The position numbers and the translations under genes are program-made. Shown piece after piece: positions 20,889 through 32,027 of a stretch of 64,000 nt of DNA (its first letter is position 1; each line of letters begins with the position of its first letter). The stretch comes from Hermatobates lingyangjiaoensis (lineage: Eukaryota > Arthropoda > Insecta > Hemiptera > Hermatobatidae). The notes below the pieces were generated by a model. It was not told the DNA's origin, made no database searches, and saw only the letters and a list, made by a program, of their open reading frames with translations. The stretch lies in contig JAPFBL010000557.1 in NCBI GenBank assembly GCA_026182355.1, forward strand, positions 12,501 through 76,500. Direction: 5' to 3'.

Positions 20889-20895
<7 letters not shown>
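20760..20895 (+). mobile_element. PLE-type terminal repeat, single arm (family G)
   Basis: A hammerhead-bearing end between (TA)n tracts at 20690-20742 and 20898-20930; similar in plan to the units at 40785 and 46165, with TCTTTTGTGTGTGTCTTTAT after the core. Confidence 0.6.
20796..20855 (+). ncRNA. Hammerhead-type ribozyme motif (family G)
   Basis: CTGATGA box 20813-20819, extra C, helix II GAC/GTC with loop GACT, GAAA 20831-20834, minimal helix III, C17 at 20838 (GTC triplet). An outer stem-I pairing GACT (20801-20804) with AGTC (about 20845-20848) is visible. Predicted cleavage after 20838. Confidence 0.6.
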
Positions 20896-20933
<38 letters not shown>

Positions 20934-20934
20934 A

Positions 20935-21320
20935 CAGATTCAATAATATATCGACCGTTTGATAGAATAGGTCTGTTTTCTCTAATCGGGGTTCGGTCAA
21001 TTTTCCAGGATAAAAAATCAAACTCTCGTTGCCAACGTTTAAGTTTTATTTAAAACCTTTTTAATAGGCAGAAGTAAGAATTTTTTAACTAAGAAAATGA
21101 AATTGACATTATTTAAAGGAACAACATAATAACCGGACAAAACTTTGGACTAGACTGAAAACCTTCAGTCTAGTCGAAGGTTTTGTCCGGTTAAAACCGA
21201 AGGTTTTAGTAGGAGGTTTTTAGTAGTAACCAAAGGTTTTAAATAAAACCAAAACGTTGATACGAGAGTTTGATTTTTTATCCTGGAAAATTGACCGAAC
21301 CCCGATTAGAGAACACAGTT
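20935..21320. mobile_element. PLE-A terminal hairpin
   Basis: The left arm is the inverse of the family-A end (ATATCGACCGTTTGATAGAA, GGGGTTCGGTCAATTTTCCA). The right arm ends GAACCCCGATTAGAGAACAC. The joint at 21155-21185 has CTTCAGTCTAGTCGAAGGTT folded on its inverse. Confidence 0.75.
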
Positions 21321-21324
21321 ATTA

Positions 21325-21938
21325 TGTATAATTATAGATATAGTAATATTCGTACAACTATATAAACTGAAAGCTTAACTTTAGAAAACAGATAATAACC
21401 TCCTAAGCTTATTGGATTTACATAGATTTTGCATTTTTTACCAGAATGAAGATGAAAATAATTAATGTTTAAATGTTAATAAAATAAACTTTATCATTTT
21501 TTTTTAATTAGGTAATATGATAGGTGAGACGATTTAATTGCTAATAGCATAAAAAGAAAAAAAACTAATATATAGTTTATTAACTAGTTAACGATATGAT
21601 TATGTAACTAATTAATATGCAGTATTGCCAACTGCAAATTTTCCATCTTATAAAGCCCTTATAAACAAGGTAAATATTTTAAATTCATATTCAAATATTC
21701 TGAAGCTAAACAAAAATATAATATATAAATCCTGATATGATTTTTAAAACATTGCAACATATTATATTTTATAATAATTACTTTAAAAATGCAATCGTAT
21801 ATATTTAAAGTTACATAGTTTAAGAAATATTAATATAAACTTTGAATGTTAAGGGAATATTTTATTAGTAATGTTGGCAGGAATGCTGTTTGTAAACCTG
21901 TCTGCAACCTACGCTGATTCGTTCAAAGCTTGTTTGAA
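21325..21938. other. Upstream region of the MANBAL-like gene
   Basis: AT-rich, without a recognised repeat. It presumably holds the promoter and 5' untranslated region of the gene at 21939. A possible 3' splice site (TTATTAGTAATGTTGGCAG, ends ~21880) could mark a leading intron; this is a guess. Confidence 0.35.
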
Positions 21939-22082
21939 ATGTCCCAGATATATATTCCACCGGAGACTACAACTGAATTTATCATTCGTATTGGATTGTA
22001 TATTGGTGCTATATTTCAGTTTCTTTGTATTGCTGCAGTTTTTATGTTTCCAGATAAATCTGAAGGTTCTAATCATGGAAAG
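21939..22082 (+). CDS. MANBAL/UPF0239 family protein, exon 1
   Basis: ATG at 21939 is the first in frame after a TGA at 21915. Forty-eight codons give a short polar start (MSQIYIPPETTTEF), then a single membrane segment of about 23 residues beginning IIRIGLYIGAIFQFLCIAAV, then PDKSEGSNHGK. The RxGLxxGAIFQxxCIxAV stretch is the hallmark of vertebrate MANBAL and Drosophila anon-73B1. The exon ends AAG at 22082 before the donor GTAGTT, phase 0. The family comprises small single-pass membrane proteins without an established biochemical role. The second exon is at 30701. Together they give about 82 residues, matching the ~85 of the family. Confidence 0.85.
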
Positions 22083-22224
22083 GTAGTTTATATTTTTTGT
22101 GTGATATTTTTTTTAAATGATTTTACAACTAAAGGATAGTCTGATAAGCAGGTAAAATTTAATATTTATGTTCTACTCATGTATGCACTGTTATATAATT
22201 TATAAAACAATGAAAACTTTTCTT

Positions 22225-22405
22225 CTTTTCGGAATTTTGTCAGGGTTAAATATTTGAAATCATCTTTTTGCCAACCTTTCCTTTTTATTTTAAGACATCC
22301 TCAGGGCTAGAACCTAAAAACAATAGACTGAGGATGTCTTAAAATAAAAACGAAAGGATTGGTAAAAAGATAATTTCAAATAATTAACCCTGACCGAATT
22401 CCGAG
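22225..22405. repeat. Hairpin element, degenerate hammerhead-like arms
   Basis: Arms TTTTCGGAATTTTGTCAGGG and CCCTGACCGAATTCCGAGAA enclose an inverted pair built on CTGAGGATGTCTTAAAATAA...CGAAAGGATTGG. The box reads CTGAGGA and helix II has a mismatch. Confidence 0.6.
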
Positions 22406-22739
22406 AAGTAGAAAATTATTTATTAGTAATTGAGGTCAAGAAAATAACACCTTAATAAAATACAAAGTTTTTGTCTATCTGTAAGCTATAGAAAAAAAAA
22501 CTGACATTTAAATATAAAGAAAGATATAGTTATTATATAACTTTTTTCAGGAGAACTAACTACTGTGTTTTGATTTTGATCAGGGCCCTTTTTTTGAATC
22601 TACAGCCAATATTCCCAATTCTCTCTAAACTGATTCGAGTCACGTGAAATGGGGTTTATAACGATCATAGAGTTCATCTCATTTGTTCAAAAATCTATAC
22701 ACTATAATTAACTTTATATATATATATATATATATATAT

Positions 22740-23142
22740 TGTGATTTGTTTTCTTGACCCAATATTTATATGATGTATTTTTTTGAGGGTTGAGGTCCAA
22801 TGATTTTAAACTAGTCCTTTTGCTACAACATGATTGTTTTACAATTAGCACTACTATTACTACTATTTGGTAATTTAGTACATTTTAATATGTACAGGTA
22901 ACAAAGAGGAATTTATTGATAAATCAGTTGATAATCCATAGTCGTAATAACTGTTTTATCAAAAAATTCCTCTTTGTTACCGAACATATTAAAATGTAAT
23001 AAATTACCAAATAGTAGTGCTAATTGTACAACAATCATGTTGTAGCCCTGAAGATGACATAAATATATGTCGAAACATCGGCAAAAGGATTAGTTTAAAA
23101 TCATTGGACCTCAACCCTCAAAAAATTACATCACATTTATAT
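22740..23142. mobile_element. PLE-type hairpin element (family H)
   Basis: Inverted arms: GACCCAATATTTATATGATG through CTTTGTTACC and back, flanked by (TA)n at 22716 and 23140. The right arm contains a full hammerhead-type core; in the left arm exactly that ~40-bp piece is missing (the sequence jumps from CCTTTTG to CTACAACATG). A related arm is at 53110-53390. Confidence 0.75.
23042..23086 (+). ncRNA. Hammerhead-type ribozyme motif (family H)
   Basis: Stem I GCC/GGC; box CTGAAGA starting 23048, extra T, helix II GACATA/TATGTC, GAAA 23072-23075, helix III of a single A-U pair around CA, C17 at 23079. Predicted cleavage after 23079. Confidence 0.55.
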
Positions 23143-23149
23143 ATATATA

Positions 23150-23630
23150 TATAAAAAGATTTCACTTTTATGTGTTTATGTGAAATCTTTTTATCGATGA
23201 ATACCATGTGCGATACCTACTCCTATTTCTGTCATCTTTTTCCTTTCTTGGTCCCTGTAGTGAAAAATTGTTTGTCTAGCTTGACAAAGGCCCATAAATT
23301 AAAACTAAAATTAAAATTTTTAAATAATTGTTTTAGTGAAAAGGTAATACATAAATCTCTTATTCCTAAATGTTTGCTAAATATTTGTTAAGGCCCTTTT
23401 GATAATTTTCATTCTTTGTTGCTAAAAAAAACATATTTATTTGTGCCGGAGTGATGTGAAATTAGCCTTTGGTGATTCGGTTCGTAACAAAACTCATCTT
23501 AATCAGCTCATCCCTTCTGAAGTTGGGTTTTTGACTCTGACGAAGACCGCTTGTTACGGTTGAAAGATCTTAGTCTTGTTTTCCCATTTCTTATTGTGGT
23601 TTGATCATTGATGTATTATATATAATTTAA
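23150..23630 (+). mobile_element. PLE-B copy, 3' end with rearranged interior
   Basis: Starts with the end hairpin (AAAAAGATTTCACTTTTATGTG) and finishes with the complete family-B 3' region. The interior (23200-23510) contains no intact GIY-YIG frame; a KHKLKLKLKFLNNCF-like frame may be the decayed ORF N-terminus. Confidence 0.65.
23524..23592 (+). ncRNA. Hammerhead-type ribozyme motif (family B)
   Basis: Stem I GACT (23533-23536) pairs AGTC (23572-23575), with an outer TGGG/CCCA pairing across an internal loop. Box CTGACGA 23537-23543, extra A, helix II GACCG/CGGTT, GAAA 23562-23565, helix III AG-AT-CT, T17 at 23571. Predicted cleavage after 23571. The same core recurs in every PLE-B unit of the window. 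Confidence 0.65.
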
Positions 23631-23734
23631 ATTATGGATAAGACCTATCTGATACCAGTAGTATTACCCAGACCATGACTTGTTCTGTATATTAACCCAA
23701 AAGGTTTGTTATACATTTCTCAATGTGTTTTTTT

Positions 23735-24048
23735 TTTTAAATAATTAGTTGTGCAATCCATAATTGTATGGTATTTACTCATTCTGAGGTTAAATGGATA
23801 AACAAACAAAAGTCTCCACACAAATGAAGTTTTATTCAACAACAACAAGAACGCGTTTCAAACACTTTGTGTTCATCATCAGGAAGACACCAAGGATGTA
23901 GTGCTGACAGGTTGGTCTAGTGAAAACAAAGTTTGGTATCTTCCTGATGATGAACACAAAGTGTTTGAAACGCGTTGTTGCTGTTGAATGAAACTTCATT
24001 TGTGTGGAGACTTTTGTTTGTTTATCCATTTTACCTCAGAATTTTTTT
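23735..24048. mobile_element. PLE family C hairpin element
   Basis: ATGGATAAACAAACAAAAGT / ACTTTTGTTTGTTTATCCAT form the arms, with (ACA)n/(TTG)n stretches and an inverted pair of cores inside. A similar unit is at 24920-25330. Confidence 0.75.
23936..23998 (+). ncRNA. Hammerhead-type ribozyme motif (family C)
   Basis: Box CTGATGA 23944-23950, extra T, helix II GAACAC/GTGTTT, GAAA 23967-23970, helix III AC-GC-GT, T17 at 23976. Stem I is weak here (one C-G pair next to the core). The minus copy is at about 23852-23885. Confidence 0.5.
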
Positions 24049-24049
24049 T

Positions 24050-24915
24050 TTATGTTCTTCTGTAAACTGTCTGAGGTAATTACATATAATGAGGTAATTA
24101 TCTGTAAGAGGTATTACATAATCCCTCTTTCATAACTGCCAACTGTCCATAATTCCTGTACCATAATATATCGATTATTTGATAAAATCTTGAAGTTAAT
24201 GTGTTGCTTTCTTTAGAATATTACTTATATATTATAAAAATTTTTTTGTGGTACAATACATTTATTTTATACTATTACACTTATACTTTATACTTCTTTA
24301 TATTTTAAAAAAAAGTATAGTATAAACCCGGTATTTAATTTTATAAATTTATCAGAAACCTTATCATTTATCCCAATAAAGTGTTTTGATTTTTAAATCA
24401 AAACTAAGCTCAATATCTAAATGTTGAAAATATATTAAAGGTTCAACAAAGAGATATTGTCTATTTCATTTAAAATAATTCTAATATTCGTACCCGTACA
24501 AGAATAATTTTCTGTAAAAATAATTATTTTAATATTCTAAGTCAAGAAACAAAAGTTATGAATGAAAGTCTGATATTAACAACTTTTAACTTTATTATCA
24601 ATTATTTGTTATCAACAATTGCACAAGATAATGTTGAATAATTTAGCCATATTCATGACTGATTTAATTTTTAGTGTTGGTTTCATTAATGAGCAAGTTA
24701 ATTTGATTTCTATTCGTGGAACTATTGAAGTTGAATTCCATAAGGAATATAGTATCATTGAGTACAAAATGCAAATATTTGAAAGTTAATTCACTCGTGG
24801 TTTATTGTATTAAATCTTTTTCAAAAATTTCATTGGAGACAACTACTTTTTTGTAATTAATATTATATAGAACAAAACTATTATAAAATCTAGTTAAAAT
24901 GTAAATCTTTTTAAA
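24050..24915. other. AT-rich intron sequence, nothing recognised
   Basis: No repeat or coding signal found. Confidence 0.5.
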
Positions 24916-24919
24916 ATCA

Positions 24920-25330
24920 TTAGTTGTGCAATCCGTAATTGTGTGGTATTTACTCATTCTGAGGTAAAATGGATAAAACAAACAAAAGTTTCCACACAAA
25001 TGAAGTTTTATTCAACAGCAACAACAACGCCTTTCGAACAGTTTGTGTTCATCATCAGGAAGACACTAAAATACAAATTATATCTAATCAGTTACAAAAT
25101 TAGGGTGAAATAGTAACATTCAATTAACATAACATTCAATTCTCTCTCAATTGAATGTTATTGTTTCACTCTAATTTTGTAACTGATTATGATATAATTT
25201 GTATTGTAATGTCATCATGATGATGAACACAAAGTGTTCGAAACGCGTTGTTGTTGTTGTTGAATAAAAACTTCATTTGTGTGGAGACTTTTGTTTGTTT
25301 ATCCATTTTACTTCAGAATGAGTAAATCTT
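24920..25330. mobile_element. PLE family C hairpin element, second copy
   Basis: Same arms as 23735-24048 (CCACACAAATGAAGTTTTAT and inverse). The inner joint has ATTCAATTCTCTCTCAATTG. The plus core at 25200-25235 is altered before helix II (ATCATGATGATG for TTCCTGATGATG). Confidence 0.75.
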
Positions 25331-25334
25331 TTTT

Positions 25335-26515
25335 GCTTAATGTATGTTTGTTTTTTTAAACAAATGAGTGATTTTCAACTAAAAATTGTTTCATTTCTGA
25401 TGTAAATGATCAGAAAGAAAGTAATTCAACAGTATTTCACTGAAATATGTCATATCAAACATCTTGTACGATCCAGAGATCGATTCATAATATAACAGAT
25501 ATATCGACCTTACGAAGGCCTATAATAACAGCCCCCCCACATATTGCATTTTAACCAAAATTCGTCTAAAGTGACATAGCAACTTATCTAGGTCTACTGA
25601 ACAAAAATAGTTGGAATTCGATCAATAATCACGAAAACAAAAATAATGTACATTTTTGCTGATAGTTAATTAAATTTGCTTCTTTTTTTGTTAAATATTG
25701 TGATATTTATCACCTGTTAATTACTCTAGGTATTTTTTTTACTTAGTATTAACATTTATGCAACAACTGTATAAGTATTGTTAGAACGAAATGTTTTGAA
25801 AAAACGAGTTTACTGTAAATATAACCAACAATTTAAAATATCTAAGAGTAAATTAAGAAAAAAATATATAATTTTGTTTAGCAATATTAAAGTTAATAAA
25901 CTAAGTATGCAAAAATTATAGAAATCAGGATAAAAATCATCATTTATAACAAACATATACATCTGAAAAGAAATGTTGTAGATCAGTCACCTTACTTTTA
26001 AATTTTTAGATTAGTAAAAACAGAAAATCACTTTGGAAATGTTTTATTGTTTATATATTGATAAGGTTATTGTATGATTTACAAATTTTTTACTTCTTTT
26101 GATGGTTTCAACGAATTGTATTTACTTGGAAAATGTTTTTACTGTTTTATTTGCTGTAATCGAAATTTAATAAAACTTTTTTTTTATAGATTATTAATTT
26201 TAAACTGCATTTTTTGATAGACAAAATTTTATTGTTCTGTAATCAGTATTTTAGCGTAAAAAAACATTTTCTGAAATCAATTTCCTGGTTTCATGTAATT
26301 TGAAGAAGAAACTATTTAGCTTATCCTCAAAAAAATTGTTTATAATTTTATAAAAAAGAAAGAGATATGTTTTCTGTTATTTGTTAAGACTCACGTATCG
26401 CGTACTTTAAAACTGTTTATAAATCTATATGAAATATGGCACTTACTGCTAAGAAAGTAGACAGTAATATCACTTTGTGCTTAAAAGATCTTAGTTTGTC
26501 CATCATACAATCTAA
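25335..26515. other. AT-rich intron sequence, nothing recognised
   Basis: A short C run (25530) and no coding or repeat signal. Confidence 0.5.
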
Positions 26516-26517
26516 CA

Positions 26518-26642
26518 AGACAATGATCAAACCACAAATGAAATGGGAAAACAAGACTAAGATCTTTCAATCGTAACAAGCGGTCTTATCAGAGTTAAAA
26601 ACCCAACTGTTGTTTTCACGTGTTTATGTGAAATCTTTTCAA
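26518..26642 (-). mobile_element. PLE-B 3' end, short copy
   Basis: AATGATCAAACCACAAATGA through GGTCTTATCAGAGTTAAAAA and the closing TTTCACGTGTTTATGTGAAA. The box is damaged (a CG is lost: TCTGATAAG). Confidence 0.7.
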
Positions 26643-26644
26643 TC

Positions 26645-29165
26645 TAACAAGAATGGGAAATTGAAATTTAGCTCGATACTTTAAATTCTATTTTCAAACC
26701 TTATCCAAAAATCTTCTTTCTTGATTTGATGAAATAAACAATCAAAAACTTGGTAACAATTTGTGCATTTGGTTCTATACAATGAGGTTATCTTATTATT
26801 ATAGCATAGATTGAAAAAGAATAATGAATGAATGACTTAAAAACAATTAAAAGCAATGAATATATTTATCTTAAACTCAAACATAATTAACTTAGTTTAA
26901 CCTCTGAGTCATTAATATAAATGAATACTTATTTGACTGAATTTGTACTGAATAGTTAAAGATTTAACGATTATTGTTTTAACGTTTTTTCATAACTTAA
27001 GAGAAATGTTTGTGAAGGTGTGAAGGAAGTTTTTTTTTAGAATTTTACTCCAGAAAAGTGTGCTATATATTTCACCTTCATAAGTAAACCTTTGCTAAAA
27101 TAAAATAATAACCTTGTACTAAACCTAACCAACATAAATATCAAAAGGAAAATGAGATTTTAAAACCAGTTTTTGATGCCAATTCCATTTTTAATATTAT
27201 ATTACAGTTAAGGATTTCAATTTCATTAGTTATTTAAGTTTCTGATTTGAAATTTCTAAACTTTTAGTTCAATTCAAATTAAAAAGAAATACTTTATGCT
27301 TCTTTAGCAAAGAAATTATTATAGTTATTTCATTGGAAGTATGCTAAATTGTTTGTTTCTTTGAAATAGAAGATGGTTTTTTAGAGATAACCTATTCAAT
27401 ATGATGACTTACGTATCATATTAATGCCAAATATTAAAGTAGTTTATTAATTAAGAAAATTTAAAAGTGTTTACGTAAAACTATTAAAAGAACTTTTTTA
27501 TATTAAAGTAACTAATCAATTTGCTTACCTCTAATTACCATAATTAAGAGAGATATTGTAATGATGTTTAATTTCATTAAAAGTTGATATAATCAAATAT
27601 AAAAAATGAATACGTTTTGAAACTTAACAAATCAAAAATAGAAAAACAGTTTTTTTTTATTATAGAATTTATATAAAGTTTCAAATTACTTGAATTATTG
27701 AACACTATCACATCTACACAAATGAAACTAATTCGATAATGGCGGACGGTCTAAGTCATTAAGACCCATGACGCTGCATTAGCTTGCTTTAAACTGCTTT
27801 TCAATTTACTAGAAATAAGCATCTCATTACAACTTTGTGAATAAATAATTAGTTACTGTTGTTCTTGTTTTTAATAATAGTATGTTTTTAATATAATAAT
27901 AATAATAATGGTGTGTTTCTGATTTGTGGATTTTATAACCTAAATTACAGGTAAATTTGAAATACTTAAAATTAAATTATAAAGTACAAAAAAAAACTAA
28001 TGTAGTACATACCAATAGATGAAAGACGATTTGGAGTTCATGATGTACCTGTGAATATAGAAGAAATTAACTTTACTATTACTGAATAATATATTTCATC
28101 ATGCAATGTTTAACCAATAATGTTGGACGCTTATAACCGTAATGTGTGCCAAAGCAACTAAGCAAAACTTTTGTCTCTAGTACAAAATTAATTATGAAAC
28201 TGATTTTTAATTTGTTAAAATAATTACTGTTTAAATATCATAAAATTTCCTAATTTCAACAATAGAATAAAATTCAAACTGAAAAAAAAATTATTTTAAA
28301 CTTTTTCGTTTAAAAATAATTGCATCACTGGTGAATGTTAAAATGTAAACAAATTGGAAACGCTAATCTTTGATGATGTTACAAAGTTTTAGAAGATTAA
28401 ATTTGTAATGGATTAGGTGTTTTTAATTTTCTTTGAAGTCATTTCAGATTAAAATATTTTAATTTGAGTACTTACTGGTATTTTTTTAACTCCCAATATT
28501 TTTGTAGATTTATTGGTAGATACGATATACAAGCTTTCATGTAGGACTCTTCGAAAACTTATTTATTAATTTAATTATATTTGGACGCACTCAGGTAATA
28601 CGTTCTGTTAAAGTTATCCAACAAAACAAAAAATTTTGTTTACACGAATTTTTTTATAATGTTTTAGGAGGAAACAAATTCTTAAAGGAGTATATGTTCT
28701 TCTATAGCTTTCAAAGGGAACTATTAAAATTCTTGTATATTTCGTTTTTATTGGAAAATATTTATAGATGCATTCCTTTTCGTTTTTGTATTTCTCTCTC
28801 TTTCTCTTCCTCAGGATGATATTATTCTCTCACGCTTACCATTTTTATCATTCTTAACTATACTGTTTTGAGTTTATACGTGTTCCTAAGCCTTTCGGCC
28901 ATATAACCACCAAAAATCAAATCAGGCCGACTAGTTTAACGTGCTGTCCTTTAGCCACTTTAGATTACTCCAAAGTGCATATTCTTAACTATCTACCTCT
29001 CTTTGTCCATATGTGTTTCTCACTCATTCTATCACTCTCTATCCCTCCCACTCCTCTTCATCACTCCTCAAGATTTATAAAACACCAAGTTATTTAATTT
29101 GATAAGTGTGACAATGACAAATGCATTAAGTGTATTAATATATAGAAGGTATATTTCACAAAAAT
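26645..29165. other. AT-rich intron sequence, nothing recognised
   Basis: Long unique-looking stretch with many in-frame stops on both strands; no exon candidate with splice sites was convincing. Confidence 0.5.
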
Positions 29166-29169
29166 ATGT

Positions 29170-29335
29170 TATGTATTATATAATATAGAGAAATCACTAT
29201 TAAACACGTGATGCAATCATTAAATTCTAAACCACAAGGAAAAAGAAAAACAAAAGAAATAAATGCTCTGAGGTCTTTCAAATATCAATTTTCTGTTTTT
29301 TTCTTATTTTTCCTTGTGGCTTTTGCTTTCATATT
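29170..29335. repeat. Hairpin, decayed PLE-type end
   Basis: AAACCACAAGGAAAAAGAAA at 29228 is inverted at about 29305-29325 (CTTATTTTTCCTTGTGGCTT), around CTCTGAGGTCTTTCAAATAT, a layout like PLE-B but diverged. Confidence 0.45.
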
Positions 29336-29375
29336 AAGGTATGTATAATATAGAAGCTAGCCTTAAGAACGTTTT

Positions 29376-29805
29376 TTGAATTTATCCCTCTCTCTATCTC
29401 TCTCTCTCCCCTCTTCTTCTCTCCTATTGTTCATCACTCTAAATTCTCCCTCTCTCTCCTTATTATGTTTATCTCTCCTCTCATATATTATCACTCCCTA
29501 CCCCCTTCCTCTCCTTATCTCCCTCCCTTCCTCTTTCTACCCTTCTCTCCTTCCTCTCTCCTATTGTTAATCACTAATCACTCCCTCTGTCTATCCCTCC
29601 CTTCCTTCCTCTCTCTTTCTATCTTTCTTCCTCTCTAATCTCTCCCTCTCTCTCTTTTACGTTTATCTCTCTCTCACTCCCTTTCTCCCTCTTCTCCCGT
29701 CATACTCTATCCCTCAATCTCCCATTCCTCTCTTTAACTCTCCCTTCCTCTGTCTAAGCTCTCCTTGCCTTCCTCTCTCTATCCCTCCCTCCCTCTCATC
29801 CTATT

Positions 29806-29848
<43 letters not shown>

Positions 29849-30605
29849 TCCTATTCTTCTATCCCTCAATCTCCTCTCCCTCTCTCTATCCCTCCCACCA
29901 TCTCTTCTCTCTATCCCTCACTTCCTCTCTCTATCCCTCCCACCATCTCTTCTCTCTCTATCCCTCCCACCATCTCTTCCTCTCTCTATCCCTCCCACCA
30001 TCTCTTCTCTCTCTATCCCTCCCTCCCTCTCTCTATCCCTCCCTTACTCTCTCTATCCCTCCCACCATCTCTTCTCTCTCTATCCCTCCCTTCCTCTCTC
30101 TCTCTTCCTATTCTTCTATCCCTCAATCTCCCCTTCCTCTCTCTCCCTCCCTCTCTCTCCCTCCCTCTCTCTATCCCTCCCACCATCTCTTCTCTCTCTA
30201 TCCCTCCTTCCTCTCTCTCTCTTCCTATTATTCTATCCCTCAATCTCCCCTTCCTCTCTCTCCCTCCCTCTCTCTATCCCTCCCACCATCTCTTCTCTCT
30301 CTATCCCTCCCTCCCTCTCTATTCCTCCCTTCCTCTCTCTATCCCTCCCTTCCTCTCTTTATCCCTCCCTTTCTCTCTCTCTTCCTATTCTTCTATCCCT
30401 CAATCTCCCCTTCCTCTCCCTCCCTCTCTCTATCCCTCCCTCCTCTCTCTATCCCTCCCTTCCTCTCTCTATCCCTCCCTTCCTCTATCCCTCCCTCTCA
30501 CTCTCTCTCCCTCTCTCTATCCCTCCCTCCCTGCCTTCCTCAGTCTCAAGTTCTCCATCCCTCCCCTTCCTCCCTCACTTTCCATCTCTCTTACTTACAC
30601 TCTAT
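29376..30605. repeat. 1.2-kb polypyrimidine tract (CTCTCTATCCCTCC)n
   Basis: Almost purely C/T on the plus strand with rare A/G, built from CTCTCTCTATCCCTCCC and CACCATCTCTT variants. Open frames of Ser/Leu/Pro on either strand are by-products. It lies about 100 bp before the MANBAL-like exon 2 acceptor. Such mirror-like pyrimidine tracts can form triplex DNA (general knowledge). Confidence 0.92.
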
Positions 30606-30700
30606 TGTATTGATTTATTATTGTTTAAGAATAGCTATTATCATTTCCTTATCACAATAATTACCATTATATTACCATAATCGTTTGTTATATATTCCAG

Positions 30701-30805
30701 GTAAATGAATTATCTGACGAAGACAATTCTGATAATGCAGTTATAACAACTCCAAGACACAGCCATCATCGTCAAAGAAGAATTGATAAAAAGAAAAGAA
30801 GATGA
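30701..30805 (+). CDS. MANBAL/UPF0239 family protein, exon 2 (last)
   Basis: Follows acceptor TATATATTCCAG. It continues in phase 0 from exon 1 as VNELSDEDNSDNAVITTPRH, then a histidine/arginine-rich stretch and the strongly basic end RIDKKKRR before TGA at 30803. Acidic linker plus KKKR(R) terminus is the pattern of the family (human MANBAL ends in KKR-type residues, the Drosophila protein in KKKRR). The basic tail should face the cytosol next to the membrane segment of exon 1 by the positive-inside rule. With 34 codons it is too short to notice alone; its frame, splice site and position make the call. An alternative is chance, which the family-like tail makes unlikely. Confidence 0.82.
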   Translation, partial: VNELSDEDNSDNAVITTPRHSHHRQRRIDKKKRR

Positions 30806-31268
30806 ATTGATTGTTTTGTAGGTCAAAAGAGAGGTCAGACATGTTTATTTGTGTTCATTTAGTATTTTCTTTGCAAAATTTTATCAAGTGTACTAATAGC
30901 GCTAGAGGGTTCTTTTCATAAATAGGATCAATATTATAATATGTCAATCATAAATGTCAATCATAATATGACAAGTCATTCATAAGATGACAAGTCAATC
31001 ATAAGATGACAAGTATAAAGATATCTGTATTATCAAAACAAGTATGAGATGTGATCAAAAAATAAGATGACTTTTTGGAAATCTTGCACTGTGTGCCCTC
31101 TAATTTCAATTTTTTTTTTTTTTTATTGCTGTTGTGTTGGTCACTCGTCACGAACATATTTCACAGTTTTTATACGAGAGGTTAAACAAGATTAACGACG
31201 TTAGATGCATCTCTTGGCATGCTCGATGATTTTTTATTCTTGAAAATAATTACAAGTTAATTAATAAT
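30806..31268 (+). other. 3' untranslated/downstream region of the MANBAL-like gene
   Basis: A small direct repeat ATAAGATGACAAGTCAATCATA occurs near 30960-31010. No clear polyadenylation site could be chosen. Confidence 0.4.
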
Positions 31269-31269
31269 A

Positions 31270-31740
31270 ATAAATAACAGCATAATTACCTATAATTACA
31301 GTAATTATTGTTGTAATTGACTCGAATTTGCCAATTTTTAAATTGGCAATTAAATTTTTAATATTTATTTTAATTTCTTTTTTTTTTAAATTCTTATAAT
31401 TCATATTGGGATAATTATAATAATAATACGTAATAATTATATACCTATAATTACAGTAATTATTGTTGTAATTTGCTCGAATTTGCCAATTTTTAAATTG
31501 GCAATTAAATTTTTAATATTTATTTTAATTTCTTTTTTTTTTAAATTCTTATAATTCATATTGGGATAATTATAATAATAATACGTAATAATTATATACC
31601 TATAATTACAGTAAATATTGTTGTAATTGGCTCGAATTTGCCAATTTTTAAATTGGCAATTAAATTTTTAATATTTATTTTAATTTTTTTTTTAATTCTT
31701 ATAATTCATATTGGGCTAATTATAATAATAATAATAGCAT
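31270..31740. repeat. 155-bp tandem repeat, three copies
   Basis: TACCTATAATTACAGTAATT at 31287, 31442 and 31597 gives an exact 155-bp period. The units include the inverted CCAATTTTTAAATTGG. Confidence 0.9.
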
Positions 31741-32027
31741 AATAATTATTATTTTATTTGAATATTTTCTTATTTCATTTGATTTAATTCTTGCTGTGTA
31801 GGTAAATAATAATAGTATGCCTCCCAGCCTTACAATAATTAAGATATATCATATTAATGGGAAATTAACCATTATATTTATTATTAATGATAAGTTTATT
31901 GTTATTATAATTAAAATTATTCCTATACTTAGTGGATGTTTTATAAATTTCAATATAATTATTTTAGTTATTATAATTGAATGTTTTCCAATCTCGACCA
32001 CATATATTTAACACAAATTTTTTTTTT

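Larger units (their letters stand above)
22083..30700 (+). other. Intron of the MANBAL-like gene (8.6 kb)
   Basis: Begins GTAGTT and ends TATATATTCCAG. It carries at least seven hairpin-type retroelement remnants, long AT-rich unique stretches and a 1.2-kb polypyrimidine tract shortly before the acceptor. Intron assignment is inferred from the joined reading frame, not from transcripts. Confidence 0.75.

Noticed and set aside
29765..30613. 282-codon Ser/Leu/Pro frame and its minus-strand Arg/Glu shadow
   Set aside because: Low-complexity translation of the polypyrimidine tract.
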